DNA of 44,382 nucleotides from a virus: positions 1 to 44,382 of the IMG/VR virus record IMGVR_UViG_3300021130_000003; one strand, given 5' to 3'. A model generated the notes under the pieces. It saw nothing but the letters and a program-made list of their open reading frames with translations. It was not told where the DNA came from and made no database searches. Position numbers and translations under genes: made by a program. Positions 1 to 7,843 of this stretch are shown here, piece by piece (position 1 is the first letter of the stretch; each line of letters starts with the position of its first letter).

Positions 1-93
1 ATTATTAATATAATCACGAATTCGTTTTCTATATTCGGGTTCAGCAGGTTTATTTACTGTAATTTCGTTTAATATTTTGATTAGTTTGATCAT
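1..93 (-). CDS. Partial capsid-targeting-leader protein (3' part outside window)
   Basis: Only the first 31 codons are inside the window. They begin MIKLIKILNEITVNKPAEP, a clear copy of the leader shared by many genes in the first 21 kb (MIKLTNILNEITINKP type). The start ATG (93-91) overlaps the TGA of the upstream SET-domain gene in an ATGA arrangement, which supports this start and co-transcription. The leader ends in an (I/L)xE motif like T4 prohead-protease sites, so I infer a capsid-packaged protein. The body after the leader cannot be judged. Confidence 0.7.
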   Translation of the reverse strand, partial: MIKLIKILNEITVNKPAEPEYRKRIRDYINN

Positions 94-893
94 AAGTTTA
101 AATAATTGTCTATTTGTTTTTGAATTTTGGGGTCTTTACCTTTATATAAAATATCAATTAAATATTTACGTAATGGGTATATTTTATCTGTCATTACTCG
201 TTCTTCTAATTCATCATTTTTAGTATGATGTTTATAATCAGGTTCTATTCCTGAGTAGTTAAATGGTTCTATTTTGTATTTTGTTTTTAGTTTGTTTTTG
301 TCTAATACAAATACCATATCAGTATCTTCTAATGGGGTTTCTAGACCTAAACCTATAGTATGATTAGGTTTCCAGTTTTTATCTCTTGTTAAAGATATAG
401 CAGTTTGATGTTTAGTATTTGCTAATCTTTTATCATAATTTAAATAATCTCCTGAAGGTACAGGTCCTGATTTTAATAGGTTAGATTTGATTATGTCTAA
501 TCCTCTTTGTGTTGAGGTTTTATGATATAATGGTTCTCCATGTATATCAGATAAAGCTTCATCTATAAATCCTGTTGTATCTCTATTAAAAATAACAGGT
601 AATTTATGATAATCTACAGTAAGTTCTTCGTTTGCTTTTATATCTTTAGTGGTTACTAATATTAATTTAGAACCATCTTCTATTACTTTAGCATTAGCTT
701 TATTTGATGAATGATTTACATGCTGTGATAATACAGTATTTACTTTATGTTTTTTAAAATCTAAAACTAAAAGTATTTGTGTGTTTGCAGGAATATTAAT
801 TTTAGTAAATAGTCCTTTACCATGTATTGGAGAATCACTTATATATAATGAATTCTCTATAGTTTCACGCAGTATATGTATTAGTTTAATCAT
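90..893 (-). CDS. SET-domain protein with capsid-targeting-like leader and ART-like C-terminal half
   Basis: 267 aa. After a leader MIKLIHILRE, residues about 17-105 read as a small SET (protein lysine methyltransferase) domain: GKGLF near residue 26, an NHS-type motif (VNHSSNKANAK) near 60, and KANEELTVDYHKLP near 90, matching the family's GEELTxDY motif. The C-terminal 150 residues (LYHKTS, ISLTRDKN, late EERV) recall ADP-ribosyltransferase-fold domains of phages; this is weak pattern recognition only. The leader has (I/L)xE spacing as in T4 internal proteins. I infer an enzyme packaged in the capsid and delivered at infection. The SET call is good; the second domain and the delivery are inference. 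Confidence 0.72.
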   Translation of the reverse strand: MIKLIHILRETIENSLYISDSPIHGKGLFTKINIPANTQILLVLDFKKHKVNTVLSQHVNHSSNKANAKVIEDGSKLILVTTKDIKANEELTVDYHKLPVIFNRDTTGFIDEALSDIHGEPLYHKTSTQRGLDIIKSNLLKSGPVPSGDYLNYDKRLANTKHQTAISLTRDKNWKPNHTIGLGLETPLEDTDMVFVLDKNKLKTKYKIEPFNYSGIEPDYKHHTKNDELEERVMTDKIYPLRKYLIDILYKGKDPKIQKQIDNYLNL

Positions 894-1396
894 TATATAT
901 CAAATGATATAGAATAAAAGTTTCGCCCTTTAAATGTTTCATCCATCCACTCATAACTTTCTGGATCTGGTTCATCTGTGTTAGAATATGCTTTTCCAAT
1001 TTCTAAGTTCCATGATGTTCCGTTTACTTCATTATCTGGGTATTCACCATAGTAGTCTAGTCCTGCATTTGTTAGTATGTTAATTAAACGGTCTTTGATT
1101 TTTAATAATAAATCTTGAGATAATTCATCTTCATTTATACTATGAGCATTTTCTATTTCACCTAATTCATCTTCTGTAAATTCATTAGAATCTTTTATTT
1201 GATTGTAAAATTCACCAAGAACGTAATAACCTACTGTAGTATCATGTAATTCATGTTCAGCAAAAGCTTTTATATTTTTATTTAAAAAATCATATAATGC
1301 TTTGTTACTACTAAATTTTCCTCCTGTGGGTTTATTAACTGTTATTTCTTTAATACCAGCTAATTGTTGCATACGTTGAAATTCATTGTTTGCCAT
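893..1396 (-). CDS. Unknown protein with MQQLAGIKEITVNKP leader
   Basis: 167 aa, acidic, no recognised domain. The N-terminus contains MQQLAGIKEITVNKP (residues 9-23), a second form of the shared leader; the same string occurs internally in the 521-aa protein at 4781-6346. Two starts are possible: residue 1, or the internal Met of MQQL, which would shorten the overlap with the upstream nucleotidyltransferase gene from 37 to 13 nt. Its stop meets the ATG of the SET gene. It is probably a virion-packaged protein, judging only by leader and neighbours. Confidence 0.65.
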   Translation of the reverse strand: MANNEFQRMQQLAGIKEITVNKPTGGKFSSNKALYDFLNKNIKAFAEHELHDTTVGYYVLGEFYNQIKDSNEFTEDELGEIENAHSINEDELSQDLLLKIKDRLINILTNAGLDYYGEYPDNEVNGTSWNLEIGKAYSNTDEPDPESYEWMDETFKGRNFYSISFDI

Positions 1397-1779
1397 TGTT
1401 TGTAATAGTTTATATCGTTATTATGTTTAATATTATTTGGTGATTTATTTTGAAATTTATATTTCCATTCAAAAACCTCATCAACTGGTGATATTTTTAT
1501 TATGTTATCGTTATAAATATATTCAAGATATTGAGCTTTAGAATTATAAAATAATTCCCATTTAAAATCATTGTATTTATATGATCTGATAATTCGATGT
1601 TTGATAGAGTTTACATTAAATATATCATATATATGTTGTTTAATAGGCGTTATTATATCAATATCTTTTGGTATTCTATAAGGAATAATATTTTGAAGTA
1701 TTAAAGATACACTACCCCCAACATAAACATCAGGATTATTTTTTTGAAACTTCACTAATATATCTAATAATTTATCCAT
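1360..1779 (-). CDS. Minimal nucleotidyltransferase-like protein
   Basis: 139 aa. Residues 18-45 read YVGGSVSLILQ ... IPKDIDIITP: a GGS helix-turn followed by a DxD pair, the signature of the polymerase-beta nucleotidyltransferase fold as seen in stand-alone and toxin-antitoxin nucleotidyltransferases. The third catalytic Asp is not obvious, so substrate and activity are unknown. Unlike its neighbours it lacks the MIKL-type leader. It overlaps the next gene by 37 nt, unusually long here. It could be a tRNA- or protein-modifying enzyme, or an inactive relative. Confidence 0.6.
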   Translation of the reverse strand: MDKLLDILVKFQKNNPDVYVGGSVSLILQNIIPYRIPKDIDIITPIKQHIYDIFNVNSIKHRIIRSYKYNDFKWELFYNSKAQYLEYIYNDNIIKISPVDEVFEWKYKFQNKSPNNIKHNNDINYYKQWQTMNFNVCNN

Positions 1780-1780
1780 A

Positions 1781-3841
1781 TTATTTTAATACTCCTGCTC
1801 TACGCATTAATGAATATTTTTCCCAATTATCATATATAGATTCTTTTAAATTAGATGATAATGGTTTATCATTTATTATAACATCTTCAATATCATATAC
1901 TCTTTTAAAATTATCTTCATCAGGTGAAAATGAATTTAATGTGTTACCACCAATATATGAATTATCTTGATCTATATCTTTTCTTAATACTTTACCATTT
2001 ATGTCAGTTATTACCCAATCATATTCATTTTCTTCATTTTGAGGTAATAATAAGTAAGTTTCATCACCTGATTTTATTATGTATGGTAAAGCATATATTA
2101 ATACTTTATATTTTTCATCATTACCAACATTTTCAGTTAATTTTAGTAGTGTATTTTTATTTTGGGCAGATAATGTTTTCCATTGATTTAAAGTAAAAGG
2201 ATATGGATCTATAAATTGTTGAGGCATATCATAAAGACTATCTACTATTTTTTCATCTACTTCAGCACTTGTGTTATAACCATATTTCCAGTTATCAAAT
2301 AATTTAGAATAAGTATTAAATAATGTTTTTAATTCTGGTTTTGTAATATATTTAGATGCTTCTGGGGGGAGAAAGCTTAAATTTTTTAATTGTTCATCAA
2401 CATATTTTTTAGTTATGTCAGGTCCAAAATATTTTTCAATATATTGGAATGTCACATTACCATCAAATGTTTTTAAATATTTTTCTTTAGCTGGTTCATC
2501 TAAGTATTTTATAAAAGATAAAGGTATTGGTGTTTTAGAATAATCTGTATGTCTAAAACGAAATATAGCGTATCTTTCAGCTAATTGTGGATAATCTTTT
2601 AGTTCATCATATGAAAATTGTTGACCATTATCTATAGCGATATTAGCTAATGTTGTTGTTCTTCCACCAACTGGTATTTTATATTTAGGTAATATTTTAA
2701 GTATTTCTGGGGTTCGTTTTAGTTGGTTTCTAGAAGCTTTACCTTGAATATATAGTATTTTATCATCTTGAGATAATTCTTTAAATTCATCTAATGATAA
2801 GTTTTTACCAGATGCAATTTTTCTACCTTTTTCCACAGCGGATAAAGATATAGGTTTAAAGTAATCTTTTAAATTTTTAATTTTAGCCCATGTTTCAGAT
2901 GGTACTATTTTAGATATGCTATTCCATGTTTCTGCTGGTGTGTCACTAGAATTATTGGCGTTAGTTATAATATATGATTCACCATCTTTATTTACTTGAA
3001 TTACAAAAGCATGCCAAGGATCATCGAACCTACTATGTTCAGGAGTAGATGGTTTTGAACGATCAAATATAAAATAGAATGTAGGTGCTTCTTCTTGAAA
3101 TCTATAATAATCATAATTGGTATTACCAACTTGTGTTACACACCAGCCGTATTTTTTTATTTTAGTATTAGAATTTATAGGATTATATGATATACACTTA
3201 TGCACATCATCACCTTTATATATTTCTATTCCATTTTTATCATATATTTTATCCGCATTTGTAGAAGCTAAATTTTCATCTTCTTCACCCGCTTGTTTTT
3301 GAGAAGGAAAGATAGCATCTAACATTTGTTCAAAATTCTGCCATTTCCAATAACGAGGATCAAGATAATAATTATTTTTTAAAAGATTTTTTGGTATAAG
3401 TGCTAATACTTCTTCTTTAGTAAAATGGCCATCTTCAGTACCATTTTCAACAGCATATTTTAATCTATCTCTGTTAGTCATAAAACGTGACGTATAAGAT
3501 TGGGCTGTTGGTTTGTCTATTTGTTCTTTTTCAACAAAGTTTTTTATAGCATCTTTTTTAATTTTATCTGGATTTTCAGGTATAGAGCGAATCATTTTTA
3601 CCATATTCTCATATGAATAATTATCTATACTTTTATATTTGTTGTTTTGTTTTAATTCATCGGGTATAGCTAATATATCTAATTTAGATTCTAATCCACT
3701 TTGAACTTGTTCAAAACGTGTAATTAAAGCTCGAGCTGCTTTATCATCTACTTTAGGATCTTCAGATTTCCATCTTTCTATAGTAGATTTAATTTTAGGT
3801 TCAGATAACTCTAATAATATATTTGTTAATTTAATCATCAT
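1781..3841 (-). CDS. Large unknown protein with capsid-targeting leader
   Basis: 686 aa starting MMIKLTNILLELSEPKIKS, a clear leader of the shared type with (L/I)xE spacing. The middle region (about 225-310) has KYGWCVTQVG, TFYFIFDRSKP, WHAFVIQVNKDG and YIITNANN, a compact domain I have an impression of from other large phages but cannot name. The rest is helical, with repeated short segments such as SxDEFKELSQDDK that resemble repeat modules. The start ATG overlaps the stop of the preceding gene (TAATG). It is probably virion cargo; function unknown. Confidence 0.7.
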   Translation of the reverse strand: MMIKLTNILLELSEPKIKSTIERWKSEDPKVDDKAARALITRFEQVQSGLESKLDILAIPDELKQNNKYKSIDNYSYENMVKMIRSIPENPDKIKKDAIKNFVEKEQIDKPTAQSYTSRFMTNRDRLKYAVENGTEDGHFTKEEVLALIPKNLLKNNYYLDPRYWKWQNFEQMLDAIFPSQKQAGEEDENLASTNADKIYDKNGIEIYKGDDVHKCISYNPINSNTKIKKYGWCVTQVGNTNYDYYRFQEEAPTFYFIFDRSKPSTPEHSRFDDPWHAFVIQVNKDGESYIITNANNSSDTPAETWNSISKIVPSETWAKIKNLKDYFKPISLSAVEKGRKIASGKNLSLDEFKELSQDDKILYIQGKASRNQLKRTPEILKILPKYKIPVGGRTTTLANIAIDNGQQFSYDELKDYPQLAERYAIFRFRHTDYSKTPIPLSFIKYLDEPAKEKYLKTFDGNVTFQYIEKYFGPDITKKYVDEQLKNLSFLPPEASKYITKPELKTLFNTYSKLFDNWKYGYNTSAEVDEKIVDSLYDMPQQFIDPYPFTLNQWKTLSAQNKNTLLKLTENVGNDEKYKVLIYALPYIIKSGDETYLLLPQNEENEYDWVITDINGKVLRKDIDQDNSYIGGNTLNSFSPDEDNFKRVYDIEDVIINDKPLSSNLKESIYDNWEKYSLMRRAGVLK

Positions 3842-4389
3842 TATTTAGTTAGTTTATCATATAAATATGAAGAAAATTCATCATCAACACTTATAACATA
3901 AGTAGGGTATAAAATATCTATAAAATGAGCTAATGTTCCCTTAACTTCCCACTCTATAGCAGTTTTAGATATATTTTTATTAGGATATGCTTTTAAATAT
4001 TCATAACATAATTTTTTTATTTCAGATAATTTAGAGTTTAAAATATTCATATAATATTTCCAAAATATATTACATAAATATAATTGTAAAGGTTTATTGT
4101 TGTTTATATATTCTATTACAGCATCTCTATCTAAATTATTTATTTCTTCACTATCCATATCTATATCTTCATCACTTAACATTTCATGTTTAACATAATC
4201 TGTTACTATATCTTCAATTTTATTATCAGAAGATATATAAAAATCAATAATAGATTCGTTAGAAGCATTACTTTCTATTTCTTCAATAATTTGTTTTATT
4301 ATTTCATCATCTATATCCTTTTTAAATGATAAAGGAGCTGTAGGTTTATTAATAGTAATTTCATTTAATATATTTGTTAATTTAATCAT
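3841..4389 (-). CDS. Small acidic protein with capsid-targeting leader
   Basis: 182 aa starting with the consensus leader MIKLTNILNEITINKPTAP. The body is acidic and Ile/Asn-rich with no recognised motif; predicted mostly helical by eye. It is embedded in a run of leader-bearing genes (4391-4744 before it, 1781-3841 after it) with 1-nt spacing or overlap. It is interpreted as a capsid-packaged internal protein on leader evidence only. Confidence 0.68.
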   Translation of the reverse strand: MIKLTNILNEITINKPTAPLSFKKDIDDEIIKQIIEEIESNASNESIIDFYISSDNKIEDIVTDYVKHEMLSDEDIDMDSEEINNLDRDAVIEYINNNKPLQLYLCNIFWKYYMNILNSKLSEIKKLCYEYLKAYPNKNISKTAIEWEVKGTLAHFIDILYPTYVISVDDEFSSYLYDKLTK

Positions 4390-4390
4390 A

Positions 4391-4744
4391 TTAAAAATTA
4401 TGTAGTATTATTACAGAATTACTATATCCTAAACCATAAGTTATAGCTTTTTTATAAGCTTTAAGAAGAGTAAAAGAACTATCAATATCATCATCACTTA
4501 TTTCAATATATTGAATATCTCCATGTTTACGCCATTCAAAAAATTTTTTAGCTAAATTTATTGTTTCATCATCACTATCATCATTATCATCATACCATTC
4601 TTCAAAAGTATCATAATGATTAAAAGAATCTATATATGATCCATCAATTGTTTCATCATATTCAACCATCTTTTTAAGTAAAGATTTATTATTTTGAGGA
4701 TTATTAATGGTAATTTCTGATAATATATGGGTTAATTTTGTCAT
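4391..4744 (-). CDS. Small acidic protein with capsid-targeting leader
   Basis: 117 aa starting MTKLTHILSEITINNPQNNKS, a leader variant. The body is very acidic (DDNDDSDDE near residue 55) and unrecognised. The start region is duplicated: a 26-bp unit covering the upstream sequence and ATGACAAAA occurs twice in tandem (4741-4788). The upstream copy opens only a nine-codon frame, so the downstream ATG at 4744 is the real start. Confidence 0.65.
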   Translation of the reverse strand: MTKLTHILSEITINNPQNNKSLLKKMVEYDETIDGSYIDSFNHYDTFEEWYDDNDDSDDETINLAKKFFEWRKHGDIQYIEISDDDIDSSFTLLKAYKKAITYGLGYSNSVIILHNF

Positions 4745-4788
4745 TGTTGTATTTTTAGTTTTTTTGTCATTGTTGTATTTTTAGTTTT
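4741..4788. repeat. 26-bp tandem duplication over a gene start
   Basis: The unit tcattgttgtatttttag plus a T-rich end occurs at 4741-4766 and again from 4767 to about 4788. It lies between the 117-aa and 521-aa genes and duplicates the translation start of the former. It looks like a recent slippage or unequal-crossover event. Confidence 0.85.
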
Positions 4789-6346
4789 CTTGAAGCCATT
4801 CTCCCATTTTAAGCTGTAGATTCTCACGAGGATCAGAATCATAATTTTCTAATGGTTCTATGTACTCAAATATGTCTGTATCTTCATCATCTTTAGAAAA
4901 GAATACACCATCATCTTGATATTCCCATCCGTTTTTCTTTAAATATTTAGCGATATACGGTAATAAAAACATACCTGTTTCTATATACACTGCGTCATCT
5001 AAAAGCATAGTTTGTTTGTGTGGATTTAATATATCGGGTTCTGTTTTAGGATAATCATTTTTATTTTCATTTTCAAAATATTCTTGATCCATTTCTTGAA
5101 ATCCACTTTCTACATAAAATTCCCATATCTTATGTATAATTTCTTTTTGTTTAGATGCGATAACACGATCTATACCTGATCCTTTAAAGATATTTTGATC
5201 ATTTTTAAAAAAATCAAATATTTCTTGAAGGAATTCTAGTTTTAAAGGTATATGAAGATTTATAGGTTTATTAACTTTTATTTCTTTAATACCAGCTAAT
5301 TGTTGCATACGTTTAATTTCGTCTAAATCTTCTAAACCAGTATCATCTTTTTGTAAATCACGTTCAATATCTTTCATTGTATCTAAAGCCCATTTCTTTT
5401 GATTAACACTTAATTCGTCATTAATAGCATTTTCAATAAAAGAAAAAAATTCATTTTCATTCATTTTATATACTTCTGTAAAAAATAATTCACGAACACG
5501 AGGATCATTTACATTAGATTCATTATATAATTTACTTAAAGCGTCATATATAAATTTACCATATTGCATATCATGAGGTTCACCTTGAATAACATCTACT
5601 TTAGTTACAGCACGTTGTGCTTTATCTGAAGGATGAAATGAAAAACCTTGTGTGCCTACTATTTCGTATAATCCTTTTATAATTTCATGAACCAACATTG
5701 GAAAACATAATGCTCTAGCTTTAATGACAAATTTTTCTTCTTCATCATTATATTCCATATCACTACTCCCACCTTCCATTTTTTGACCTTGAGCTAGTTG
5801 ATTTAACATCATAGCTATAGCATTCTCATCATCGAAAATACCAAAAACAAGTTTTAATATTTCATTATAGTTTTCTACTATTTCTGGGTTTATTTCGTCT
5901 AGGTATTCTCTAAATAACATAAATCCAAAAGCACCTCTAATTGAAGCACCTTGAGTAATACCATTTATAATACGGCGTTTTGCTTCTAATTTTTCAGAAT
6001 CATCTTCACCAAAACTAGGAGATGCGGGATCTTCTTCGTTTTCTCCACCCATAGGAACATTTATATCTCCACGTTTAACTATTTTTGCATCTATTTCTAT
6101 GTCAGCATAATCAAGGATTGGATAAGCATCTTTAGCCATTTGAATAGCTACCATTTCTAATTCGTCTTGATATCCATCTTCTGCTTGAATTATTTTATCT
6201 AATAATTCTTGAGTATTTCTTAATGTTTGCATTAAGTTTTTATTTCCAAGCATTTTCTTCAAAGATTGACCTGACTTGCCTTTTAAAGAAGCTATAGTTT
6301 TAGGTGAAAATATATCTTCGTATTCGATTTCAGTTAAATGTGACAT
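4781..6346 (-). CDS. Unknown virion-associated protein with internal leader-like site
   Basis: 521 aa. It begins MSHLTEIEYEDIFSPKT, where LTE could itself be a protease site. Residues 1-340 are helical and acidic with no family I can name. Around residue 345 it contains MQQLAGIKEIKVNKP, nearly identical to the leader that starts the 893-1396 protein, followed by a separate 160-aa domain. This suggests a fusion of two once-separate genes, or a polyprotein cut after IKE by the prohead protease. The start ATG overlaps the stop of the proline-rich gene upstream. Confidence 0.7.
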   Translation of the reverse strand: MSHLTEIEYEDIFSPKTIASLKGKSGQSLKKMLGNKNLMQTLRNTQELLDKIIQAEDGYQDELEMVAIQMAKDAYPILDYADIEIDAKIVKRGDINVPMGGENEEDPASPSFGEDDSEKLEAKRRIINGITQGASIRGAFGFMLFREYLDEINPEIVENYNEILKLVFGIFDDENAIAMMLNQLAQGQKMEGGSSDMEYNDEEEKFVIKARALCFPMLVHEIIKGLYEIVGTQGFSFHPSDKAQRAVTKVDVIQGEPHDMQYGKFIYDALSKLYNESNVNDPRVRELFFTEVYKMNENEFFSFIENAINDELSVNQKKWALDTMKDIERDLQKDDTGLEDLDEIKRMQQLAGIKEIKVNKPINLHIPLKLEFLQEIFDFFKNDQNIFKGSGIDRVIASKQKEIIHKIWEFYVESGFQEMDQEYFENENKNDYPKTEPDILNPHKQTMLLDDAVYIETGMFLLPYIAKYLKKNGWEYQDDGVFFSKDDEDTDIFEYIEPLENYDSDPRENLQLKMGEWLQEN

Positions 6347-6588
6347 TATTTTTTATCTTTAAAACGTTTAACAATCTTATTTAGCATTTCTTTTTCGTCC
6401 TCTTTCATCATTGTAGCCTTTGGTTTAGGTTGAATATTAGGTTTTATAAAAGGACGACGAGGACCAGGTTTTTCACTTGGTTTACCAGGATGTATAGTTG
6501 GGGATGTTTCTGGTTTAGGTTTACTGGGGGCTGGTTGGTTAGATTTTATAAGAGAGCGTATAGCTTCACGAAGTTGTTTTTTGGTCAT
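6346..6588 (-). CDS. Small proline/lysine-rich protein
   Basis: 80 aa. It has an amphipathic N-terminus (KKQLREAIRSLIKS), a Pro/Lys-rich middle with PKP and PGKP steps, and a charged helical end (NKIVKRFKDKK). The N-terminal pattern LxxxIxxLI recurs in several genes here (8953, 12755, 14622, 18328, 33829) and may act as a capsid-assembly or scaffold-binding helix. No enzyme motif. It is preceded by an ATATTTATA-type box. Confidence 0.6.
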   Translation of the reverse strand: MTKKQLREAIRSLIKSNQPAPSKPKPETSPTIHPGKPSEKPGPRRPFIKPNIQPKPKATMMKEDEKEMLNKIVKRFKDKK

Positions 6589-6606
6589 GATACAAATAGT
6601 TTTTAC

Positions 6607-6614
6607 ATAAATAT
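6607..6614 (-). promoter_or_regulatory. ATATTTAT box (candidate late promoter)
   Basis: Minus-strand ATATTTAT lies 19 nt upstream of the proline-rich gene start. It belongs to a set of eight boxes found almost only in the wider intergenic gaps; there is no TTTGG element upstream. Confidence 0.4.
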
Positions 6615-6620
6615 GTTAAA

Positions 6621-7007
6621 CTATTGTACTTTAAATTCTTTATTACCTATTTTTATGTTAGTTATTGTATTTACGTTTATCATTCTATATTCACCTTTCT
6701 TTATATCATAAACAGGTATTAGACCTTTTTCTTCAGGATTATATGGTAATTCACCGCCTTTAAGATATGCTTTAACACCTAAACGCGCATTCATAACACG
6801 TGTTGTACCATCTTTTTTAATAAATGTTACTGTAAAGAATTTACCTTTAGTTGCTTTGATTAATATTTTAGCGTCTGTTTTACTTATAGTACCAGATGGT
6901 GTTTCAGGTGTTTCAGCTGGTTTAGTATCAATTTCTAAAAGCGCTTCCATAATTTTCTTTTTATGTAAAGATAATCGGTAGCGTTTATAAGGCCAAATAT
7001 TTTTCAT
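6621..7007 (-). CDS. SH3-like beta-barrel phage protein
   Basis: 128 aa. Residues 52-128 contain KGKFFTVTFIKKDGTTRVMN, then ARLGVKAYLKGGE, PVYDIKKGEYRMIN and ITNIKIGN: a beta-rich module widespread in T4-like and Bacteroidetes phages, usually called an SH3-like barrel protein of unknown role. A basic N-terminus and a Pro/Thr-rich linker precede it. It lies directly downstream of the DnaQ-like exonuclease gene (7 nt gap), so the two are probably co-transcribed. Confidence 0.7.
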   Translation of the reverse strand: MKNIWPYKRYRLSLHKKKIMEALLEIDTKPAETPETPSGTISKTDAKILIKATKGKFFTVTFIKKDGTTRVMNARLGVKAYLKGGELPYNPEEKGLIPVYDIKKGEYRMINVNTITNIKIGNKEFKVQ

Positions 7008-7013
7008 AGGTTT

Positions 7014-7766
7014 TTAAGTTTCAATTAATTCTTCATATGTTGTTTGCGAAATTGTATGGTATTTTCCACAATCTTGACATTGTAGTTGAATTCTAGGTAT
7101 TCCAGATGCGCTTATACGTTTTTTAGAAAATTTCATATCTTCAGAACCACATTCAGGACATGATGTTTTATCACCTCCTGCTAATATTCCATGATGTGTT
7201 TTAGATGGAATATATGTTGACATTTCGTTATATACATTTTCAAGTAATACAACATCGTTCTTACAATATTCCACCATTTCTTTTAATGCTTTTTTATCAT
7301 TATTAAGCACTATATTTTTCCATAAATCATATCCTGTATGTATTTTAGCACCTATACCTAAAAATTTAGCGATATAATCTAATTTATTACTATTGAATTT
7401 AAATTTAGAACGAGCGTTTTTTAACGTGTCTAAAGTAGTATAATTTGGGAAAACAGGTATTCTATGATATAAACATCTTGTTCTAATCCAAGGTAAGTCA
7501 AATCTATCACCATTATGTCCTATTAATTCATCAGCTTCGTTAGCAACTTTGATGAATTTTTCAAGCATTGTTTTATCGTCTTGATTATTATCCCAATTTA
7601 AAGAATAAGTTTTTTCTTCACCAGCCCATTTGTAACATATACAAATAATAGCTCTTTCTTTGATAATATTGTCAGGAGTTATATTTAATTTATAACCAGC
7701 AGTCCAAAATAATCCTATATTAGGACTAGTTTCTATATCAAAAAATAACTTTTTAATTTTACCCAT
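7014..7766 (-). CDS. DnaQ-like 3'-5' exonuclease with C-terminal zinc ribbon
   Basis: 250 aa. RNase H-fold exonuclease motifs are present in order: FFDIETSP (ExoI, residues 8-15), IGHNGDRFD (ExoII, about 92-100) and YCKNDVVLLE (ExoIII, about 166-175). It therefore belongs to the predicted exonucleases related to the family B polymerase proofreading domain. The C-terminal 45 residues hold CPECGS and CQDCGK, a zinc ribbon likely to bind nucleic acid. It is probably a DNA repair or replication nuclease. It has its own TTTGGCT-type promoter, unlike its neighbours, suggesting early or middle expression. Confidence 0.85.
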   Translation of the reverse strand: MGKIKKLFFDIETSPNIGLFWTAGYKLNITPDNIIKERAIICICYKWAGEEKTYSLNWDNNQDDKTMLEKFIKVANEADELIGHNGDRFDLPWIRTRCLYHRIPVFPNYTTLDTLKNARSKFKFNSNKLDYIAKFLGIGAKIHTGYDLWKNIVLNNDKKALKEMVEYCKNDVVLLENVYNEMSTYIPSKTHHGILAGGDKTSCPECGSEDMKFSKKRISASGIPRIQLQCQDCGKYHTISQTTYEELIET

Positions 7767-7788
7767 GTTAGGTTTTTTTAGTTAAACA

Positions 7789-7820
7789 ATAATGTAATTA
7801 TAGATTCTGGGGTAGCCAAA
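7789..7820 (-). promoter_or_regulatory. Bacteroidetes-type promoter for the exonuclease gene
   Basis: Minus strand TTTGGCT, 17 nt, TACATTAT, ending 23 nt before the ATG at 7766. The first element and spacing are identical to four other copies; the -7 box is the most divergent. Confidence 0.6.
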
Positions 7821-7843
7821 TTTATTTATATTATTTTAATATG

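Noticed and set aside
1924-2196. Plus-strand open frames (also at 3117, 6430, 9434, 11043, 13374, 32365, 34434 and others)
   Set aside because: All are antisense shadows of well-supported minus-strand genes, with low-complexity compositions (Phe/Leu/Tyr/Cys-rich).
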